From positions 124,001 through 188,000 of the forward strand of contig BCIG01000010.1 of the NCBI GenBank assembly GCA_001599915.1: a stretch of 64,000 bases of DNA, written 5' to 3'. The notes below the pieces were generated by a model. That model did not search any database, had not been told where the DNA came from, and saw only the letters and a list, made by a program, of their open reading frames with translations. Positions 57,762 to 64,000 of this stretch are shown one piece after another (the first letter of the stretch is position 1; each line of letters begins with the position of its first letter). The translations under genes were made by a program, and so were the position numbers. The DNA is from Symbiotaphrina buchneri. Taxonomy: Eukaryota; Ascomycota; Symbiotaphrinales; Symbiotaphrinaceae.

Positions 57762-58103
57762 ATGTGCGGCATTCACGACGTCTTCCATCACCCATGCGGG
57801 CATTGGGTGCAACATGTCAATACAGAACCCTGCCCGCGGCATCATGGTCCGCTGCGCACAACGAGCTCTTGCTCGGAAACCACTCGATTAGGTGTCATTA
57901 CCTCTCCTGACAAGTGCCCCTCGTGCATTCGCTTCAGACCGGAGGGTAAGTTGAAGCCCTTCGCAACCCTTGGCGATGAAGCGTTGGCTAAGATTAACCA
58001 GCTCGTGAAGGACACTCCAAGGAACACGAGATATGGTTCGATGAGATTTCGTCCCTTGAAGAGGGACACGACGTTCCCTGACGAGTTTGAAGGATCGCCA
58101 TGA
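57762..58103 (+). CDS. Small Cys/His-rich protein of unknown function
   Basis: Encodes 113 residues from the first ATG. It begins MCGIHDVFHHPCGHWVQHV and contains further TEPCPRHHG, SSCSE and DKCPSCIRF. The Cys and His spacing (CGH, CP-H, CPSC) suggests a zinc-binding fold. Small fungal proteins with a CGH motif and a terminal CPxC are common in moulds and remain uncharacterised. An upstream in-frame TTG-led extension would add a hydrophobic stretch but has no ATG. No introns are needed. The gene sits alone between two noncoding stretches. Confidence 0.6.
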   Translation: MCGIHDVFHHPCGHWVQHVNTEPCPRHHGPLRTTSSCSETTRLGVITSPDKCPSCIRFRPEGKLKPFATLGDEALAKINQLVKDTPRNTRYGSMRFRPLKRDTTFPDEFEGSP

Positions 58104-59221
58104 GTTCTGTTTAGCGAGGTAGCAGGTCAGTATTTGCGCACGTGGGTCCTTTGGCAGTGGCTGGTCCACTCCATCCTGGTATTATTCGTACTCGACGTTA
58201 CCCCTGAGATCTTCCAGTGTTGAGAACTACTGTCTACGAAGTAAAGGAGAAGTTGTTAGGTGAGAATTCCAGGTCGTTCAAGTTTTAGCATTGGCTGGCT
58301 GGCCAGGCTTGGTTTCAGGCTTGACCAGAAGACATTTAGTGCGCCCTCTGTAACTGTATGGGAATAGCAAACCAATCAATCATGAGAAACCTAACTGAAA
58401 CGGTGCGTAGCCTTGACAAGTTCGAGTAGAAAAGGACACGTGCGGGTCGGGGGTGGCAGCTCCCTACATCCCGTCCGACGGTCGCCTTGTAGCTACACTT
58501 AAGGTTTCTCGATGGCTGGACAGAACAGCTGCTCCTCCGCACCACCACCCTCTTCTTGCATCGCCAGGTCTCTCCTCCTTACCTTCCCTAGTGTTTGCAG
58601 CAGTTTTCTGCTCTTTCACACCACATGGGCTCCTGAATCCGCCCCTTCCTCGACCAATTGAATTGCCCTTCCTTTGCCCATTCTGCGACCTCTTACCCCT
58701 TCTCGGATAGATCCGTGCTTCGAGTTAATTCGTCCAGATATTGTTTGCGCCATACAGCAAGCCGGGGGTCTGGTCATCAATCTTGCGATCAGCATTGCTT
58801 TGAACTTTGAGCTTCTCCGTCTCCTGCAACAGCGCTCCCTGGGATTTTACGCCCCATTCACCTGCATTTGCAAGCTTTCAGCGGGGACTTCTGTGTAACC
58901 CCCTATTCACACCACTAGCACGGCTTAGTAGGAAGTAACTGCTCAAGGCAGTGCGCTCCTCCGCCTCACGAACAGGTCCTTTACAAGGCCCTAGGAGGTA
59001 GGACATCCTTCCGCGATCAGAAGAAAGAGACGACCAACACTACGCGCGCCTCCCGACACCAGGCAGCGCATCAACTCTCAGCCTTTTCTTGCGCCCTGCC
59101 GCAACTTATCGGTTCCGCTACTCTGGGCCCACGTCCGAATCATTCCGCCGGAATAACCAGAGATCGCCGCATGCGAAAGACAAGCCACGGCTTGGGAAGC
59201 TAGGAAAACCAGTTTTATCAT
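58104..59221. other. Intergenic region upstream of the large Ser-rich protein gene
   Basis: About 1.1 kb, pyrimidine-rich at 58540-58700, consistent with a promoter and long leader for the gene starting at 59222. Only short open frames occur. Confidence 0.55.
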
Positions 59222-62200
59222 ATGCACCGGCTCCAGATGGTTGAGGGCGGCGAGGACGGTTCGGTGCCAGTGCGGCGCAGTCCCAGCAGCAGTGGGCCAT
59301 CTTCCCCGGTAGGTGCGCTGAGGTCTCCGCCGCCAGTCGTCCAACCGAAAGCGGGATATATCGCGGCAGCTGCAGCATCCCAGATCATTACGGACAATTG
59401 CGTCGAGACTGGAAACACCGCCCTTGTTTCCCAATCTTCCTTGGATCTGGTCAATGCTTTCTTAGATCAGCTGCTCTATAATTTCCTGGTCATCTCGCGA
59501 TCAACATCTCTGGCTAGTCTCAAACCCGCGATAACCGATGTCCTGAAACCAAGGCTTGCTCGAGAAGCTATTGCAGGGGCCGATCAGGAACTGAGCGAAT
59601 ATCTGGGCGGCAGTATAGATGATGAGGAACCCTTGTTCCGGAGTCGGTACGGGGGAAGCGGTTCGTGGGACGCAGAGCTGGTCTGGAAGCGGACCCGTCT
59701 CCGATGCATGGTCTATTCATCGTTGGGCGATATGGAAGAACAAGACGAGGATGCCTATACGGAGGAGCAACAGCTCGATCCCGCCCTGGGCAGCCAAAGT
59801 CCGGGAGCGCACGACATTACGGTTGTCTCACCAGCTGTGGCCATCTTCCTCACCTCGATCCTCGAGTTTATCGGCGAACAGACCTTGATGATAGCTGGGC
59901 AGGCTGCTTATGAGCGATTTCGCGGTCAACGCTCCGGCAGCCGCAGTGGCGAGTCAGGGGAGTCTCCACACTCACCAGCGGATCGAGTGGTAGTCGAGGA
60001 CTTGGACACTGAGAAGGTTGCTCTCAATGCAGTACTTGGTCGGTTATGGCGAACATGGAGACGCCGTCTTCGGACTCCAACGGCCTCCCTCTCGCGCTTA
60101 CTGCCGGACGGTAGCCCAGCAGGTAAGCACCGCTCACCGCGTGTCAGCCCGCGCGGCAGCGTCGGCAGTCTGGAATCGCCAACGACGTCGATGGGATCTG
60201 GGTACAATGATGGCAACGATGCTCTTCGTAGGCCCTCTATCGCCGAGGTGGTGAACCAGGAGGAGCTGGCAGCCAATATTCCTCTTCCAACCTCCACGAA
60301 CGATGTAGCAGAAATTGAGGTCCCTGGTTACGGCTCTGCGGATGACGTACACCAAAGTAATAGAGAGGCGGCTTCTCGCCGGCGGCGCAGTCTTGTGGAC
60401 GTCGACACTTCGCCTCTCGACACCACTGGACGTCTTCCATTCCGAGAGCTAGGGGTAGATGACGAGAGGAGCCGTCTTTCTAGGCCTACCCCATCGCGAG
60501 CCCGGTCACGCTCTCTGCCGTCATTATCCCGAACACCTTATCAACCTCAAGCGGAAGGGGACCAGTCACCATCAGGAATGCGGTCAGACCACGACCACCC
60601 TGATGATGTTGTCTCAGCTGAAGATGGAGGTTGCGACACGGATACTGAGGGTCATCCGAAGGCCTCCAAAGAGCCGGTTGGCCATAGGGCAGAGACCATT
60701 GAGCCTTCAACAAGAGAGAAGACTTGCTCAAGTTCAGTTGCACATGAGGCTCCTAGTGTTCCCGCGATAGATTACCCGGAAGACACCGACAGCTTCTCGC
60801 TTGATATCGAAGGCAAAAGGGGTAAAGGTTTCAGAGAAACAGCTGAGCCAAGTCCAATGGCGACGCCTGAACGCCGGATTCGCGCCACAAATGAGGATGA
60901 AGATGTCCCTGTAGGCGACCTCCCTTGGAGCCGGACCGGGAACGTTACAAGCTCTGCGTCTCCTAACGGGTTAGGGATCGTTGAAGAAGAGCTCGAGGGT
61001 GAGGGCGAAGACGAAAAGCATGTGCACGACTCAAAGGCCATTGGGGTCGCCAGAACTTCTGATATTCCCATGTCTTCTTCTCCGGGACCTGCTAGCAGGC
61101 AGAATATTACACATGGAACCAAGGCTGTCAATGGAACATCGGTTGAGGTTGACTCAACCAGGCGATATGGATACCAGAGTCCGATCAATACCTTAGCTAC
61201 ATCTCTTCCTGAGAAAGAGAGGGGAAACGTGGACTCCCAGGCTGTGGCAAACCCTCCGTCAACGTCACGGCCTATGTCTAGGGCTACTCATGGTGCGCCG
61301 TCGCTCACGCCTCTGCGGGAAATGATGGAGAGCGCTGGTGACACATCTGACGATGCATCTGTGAAAGCGGTCCCGGTCGCCCAGTCGTCGTCGAACAAAG
61401 TGTATCCACCTTCTAATCATGCATTCCATGGCAGCAAGTCAACCGATGGCGTGCAGCAGCCACTTCCGATGTCGACTTCGACTCCTAGGGCCGCAGTACA
61501 ACGTGTCTATACGCCCCCAGAATTAGGGTACGATGCTGACAGTGGAAGGAGTCGCCGCTCTACTAGCGTGGGCAAGGAACAGCGTGGATTACATCCATCA
61601 AGCTCCAACAGCTCGCAGCTATCTCATAGGGCTAAAAAGGCGATAACCAGTAACCAGAATGACTCTATCGATAAGAAAGGCAGAGTCTCTCAGCAATCGG
61701 ATCGCGTCAGCCTTAACAGCGATGGGCCCTCTCTCACTATGCCGAACGACAAGGAAAGAAGCTTCGAACAGCTGATGCAAAGCGATGAGACAATTCAGTA
61801 TACTCTTACCCCACGGCACGTGCGGGACATGGAGGTTTGTTTGGGGACATCGATGTACCTTGGTGATATGCTGACTTTCCAAAGTGGCCAGAAGCTCCCA
61901 AACATGCTAGGACAGAAACGGCGGATTTGGCAGACTTCCTCAAAAATACTGGCCCACCGGGTCCTTCCGTCACTCGAGCCAATGGTCAATATGGGACAGC
62001 TTCTTCAAACCGAAATGCTGCGTCGTACAATCCACGGCTGAACAGCAGTGGAACTCCTAGTCCCCAGATGCCGCAAGCAAAATATGCGCCTATCACCCCT
62101 ACAAACTCTACGATTTCAAAGGCACGGGCGAGTACGCACGAGCCCCGCGACGCTCGTGTGGGTAAGGAGAACACCAGAGAGATTGCGGAATTTCTGCGCT

Positions 62201-63297
62201 CGACAGAGCCCAACCCGGACCAGATGGCCTCACCTGTCATCGCTTCAATGAAGTCTCCGAAGGGCACACCTCGCAGTCCTTCGTCGCCAATGGGCCCTGG
62301 CAATGATCCCACACAGTCTCGTTCACCAACTTCGAGTCGTTCTGGTCCCCGACTCCAGGCACGGGAGGCGAAGGCTCACGACAACATGGATCTGCATTTC
62401 ATTGATTTCATACGACAAGGTCCAGTTGATGATCGTGTGGACCGCCGCTCACCAGGGAAGACTGCTTTACCAGTAAAATCAGCACCGGATTCCGACGATA
62501 TGCCTGGGGCAAATGATCGTTCAGATAGGATTATTTCATCGGTTTCCATGGCAAGCACGCAGGACAGCTACGGATATCCGAAGTCTTTGCAATCGTCGTT
62601 GAATTCCCGTACCGCTCTTCTTGGACAGCAGAATGATGGAAGTACGCTCCAGTCTTCTTACGCGGAATCAGCGCAGCCAATGAGAAAACAGAGCCGGGTC
62701 AAAGACCCCTATGCCATTGACTATGATGACGATTACTTCGACGAGGAAGACGAAGACCCAATTCCAGTACGCAAGCCGCAGCGACAAGAGGAGAGCCTAA
62801 TCGATTTCCTACGCAATGTCCCACCCCCCTCAGAAGTGCAAGCTTTGCCAGTCGTTGGGGTGTCCGCAGCTAATGACCCTCCGAAACTCTTGCAGAAGAA
62901 AAATAGCAGCCCGACTCTGAGGTCACGGCTGATGCCGTCCAACAATTCCCTAAGGACGTCTGGGAGGAAATCATCGTTACCCAAAGGGAATGGTATTCTC
63001 GAGGACGAAGTCACCGAGGCTCCGAGAGTGCCACTCAACCCGGACATCTATAACGGTGGAACCATAGTATCCGGTGGGAAGAGGGCGAGGAGCGCCGGCG
63101 GAGCTGGAAGCGGCCAGCATCTCCCCGAAGCAAGGGAGCCGTACGTGAGCGCCGCTACGAGGGAGCTCGCTGATTTCCTGAGGAACTCGGGACCGCCGCC
63201 CTCGGCTCAGGCTACGCAGACAGCGCGATCCATCAAAGAGGAGCGGACACTTGCGAGGATGATTCGCAAGGTTAGGGCTGGGGCGAGAGTCATCTGA
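59222..63297 (+). CDS. Large disordered protein with histone-fold-like N-terminus and DFLRxxGPP repeats (Flo11-like annotation in moulds)
   Basis: Conserved in filamentous ascomycetes and often labelled Flo11-like, but without adhesin features; function unknown. Two exons (59222-61834, 61885-63297) encode 1341 residues. About residues 45-240 look folded: SLDLVNAFLDQLLYNFLVIS, LKPAITDVLKPRLAREAI, and later VAIFLTSILEFIGEQTLMIA, then GQAAYERF. The last element resembles helix alpha-2 of H2A-type histone folds. A long Ser/Pro/Asp-rich segment follows. The C-terminal part has five related motifs: LADFLKNTGPPGP (about residue 886), IAEFLRSTEP (970), FIDFIRQGP (1043), LIDFLRNVPPP (1175) and LADFLRNSGPPP (1298). 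There is no signal peptide, GPI site or Thr-rich repeat, arguing against a flocculin. A 50-bp intron joins RDME to WPEAPKHAR. MVEGG, five codons downstream, is an alternative start. Confidence 0.82.
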
Positions 63298-63856
63298 GGC
63301 TTTGAAGGGCTCCATGTCCTGATCGGAATTCGACATGGCGATGATTGACGACATATGTTCGCGACATTTATGATTTGCATTACTTCATACCCTTTGGCAA
63401 GCACTCTCTGCCATCCTCGTTGGAGCTTGAAGCTCCTCAGTTTAATTACCGCCTTTGCTCCCTTCATGTATGTGTACCAGGCTCATCAGCTCTCGGGTGG
63501 TCTGCATTCTCGTTTTCATCTCCATCACTCGCCTCTATACGGTGCAGTTTGGTTAGCATACTTCTTTTGCGTATGAGGAAAACCGGCTGCCCGTAAAGCG
63601 GAAAGTCATTTTTTCTGGTTTAGAGCAGACTCTGTATGCCGACAAGTGGATATCAGCAGTGATCGAATTGAATATGTCCTTTTGTATGAAAGCTTTCGAT
63701 CACCAACAGCTATAAACAAGATGATGAGGTAGTTGGGGGTTAGATAAGAACGCCGCTCTATATGCTCGCTCCGAACATCACACCCCACAGCTCGAATCGC
63801 AGAAGGAAAAGTGCCCCGTGCTCATGACCATAAAGAACGCCCCATCAACAGCGCAT
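63298..63856. other. Convergent 3' intergenic region
   Basis: About 560 bp between the Ser-rich protein gene and the end of a tRNA synthetase gene. No gene is supported. Confidence 0.55.
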
Positions 63857-64000
63857 CTATGAAGACGCTTGCGCCTTCGTCGTGCCCCACTCTAGCTTCC
63901 TAGGTGTCATGTATTGCCGCACAATCTCATCCGTCACTTTTGCTTTCCTCTCCTGGAAGGCCTTCACGTATGTCTGCAGTTCCTTGATACATAACGCCTT
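63857..64000 (-). CDS. wrs1: Cytoplasmic tryptophanyl-tRNA synthetase, C-terminal end (partial)
   Basis: Only the last 47 codons and the stop are in the window; the rest lies beyond 64000. The visible peptide contains ELQTYVKAFQERKAKVTDE followed by IVRQYMTPRKLEWGT. Eukaryotic cytosolic TrpRS proteins end with a helix of this type and a conserved VTDExVxxFMxPRKL motif, so the assignment is reasonably firm for so short a piece. The tail ends KAQASS. Confidence 0.78.
   Translation of the reverse strand, partial: KALCIKELQTYVKAFQERKAKVTDEIVRQYMTPRKLEWGTTKAQASS

Overview
The window is nuclear DNA of a filamentous ascomycete (Pezizomycotina). Genes are close together, most carry several introns of about 48-130 bp with GT..AG ends, and coding GC is moderate. 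Protein features typical of moulds include a Tea1/TeaA kelch protein beginning MAFLFKSKK, a zymogenic chitin synthase ending FRGV, an Iec3-type INO80 subunit and a Cys-form SelK. A Eurotiomycetes-like lineage is my best guess from protein similarity by eye; this is inference. I see no plasmid, virus, CRISPR array, rRNA or intact transposon.

Layout. 2.1-4.9 kb (+) PA-TM-RING ubiquitin ligase. 6.0-10.8 kb (-) Tea1 polarity protein. 12.8-14.4 kb (-) casein kinase 1. 16.9-21.6 kb (+) Kog1/Raptor. 22.2-23.9 kb (+) cytosolic aspartyl-tRNA synthetase. 24.3-25.6 kb (+) Gemin2-like protein. 26.1-26.6 kb (+) ribosomal protein S27. 27.5-29.5 kb (-) Ssz1, divergent from Rrp40 at 29.7-30.5 kb (+). 31.0-32.3 kb (-) SPOUT methyltransferase, divergent from a SelK-like protein at 32.6-33.2 kb (+). 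33.6-34.9 kb (-) lipoyl synthase, divergent from Rsm22 at 35.2-37.5 kb (+). 38.6-42.1 kb (+) chitin synthase. 42.5-43.7 kb (+) unknown protein. 43.9-48.2 kb (-) Mrc1/claspin. 48.6-49.5 kb (-) DUF218 protein. 50.2-51.5 kb (-) Nop13, divergent from Iec3 at 51.9-53.0 kb (+). 53.3-55.0 kb (-) glutamine synthetase. 55-57.7 kb is gene-poor. 57.8-58.1 kb (+) small Cys/His-rich protein. 59.2-63.3 kb (+) large Ser-rich protein with a histone-fold-like N-terminus and five short repeats. 63.86-64.0 kb (-) C-terminal end of tryptophanyl-tRNA synthetase.

Functional themes are growth control and polarity (Kog1, CK1, Tea1, chitin synthase), translation (DPS1, WRS1, RPS27, Ssz1, Rsm22, Nop13), RNA and snRNP handling (Rrp40, Gemin2, SPOUT) and replication/chromatin (Mrc1, Iec3). 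Several pairs share short bidirectional promoters.

The most notable items are: a perfect 16-bp palindrome made of two MluI cell-cycle boxes upstream of mrc1; a histone-fold-like domain joined to repeated DFLRxxGPP-type motifs in the 59-63 kb gene; first exons consisting of the start codon alone in RPS27 and glutamine synthetase; stop-free introns whose length is a multiple of three in CK1 and Kog1; and AAGGTA/TACCTT inverted repeats scattered through intergenic DNA. Exon boundaries were set by hand from splice consensus, reading frame and family similarity; every assembled frame closes exactly.
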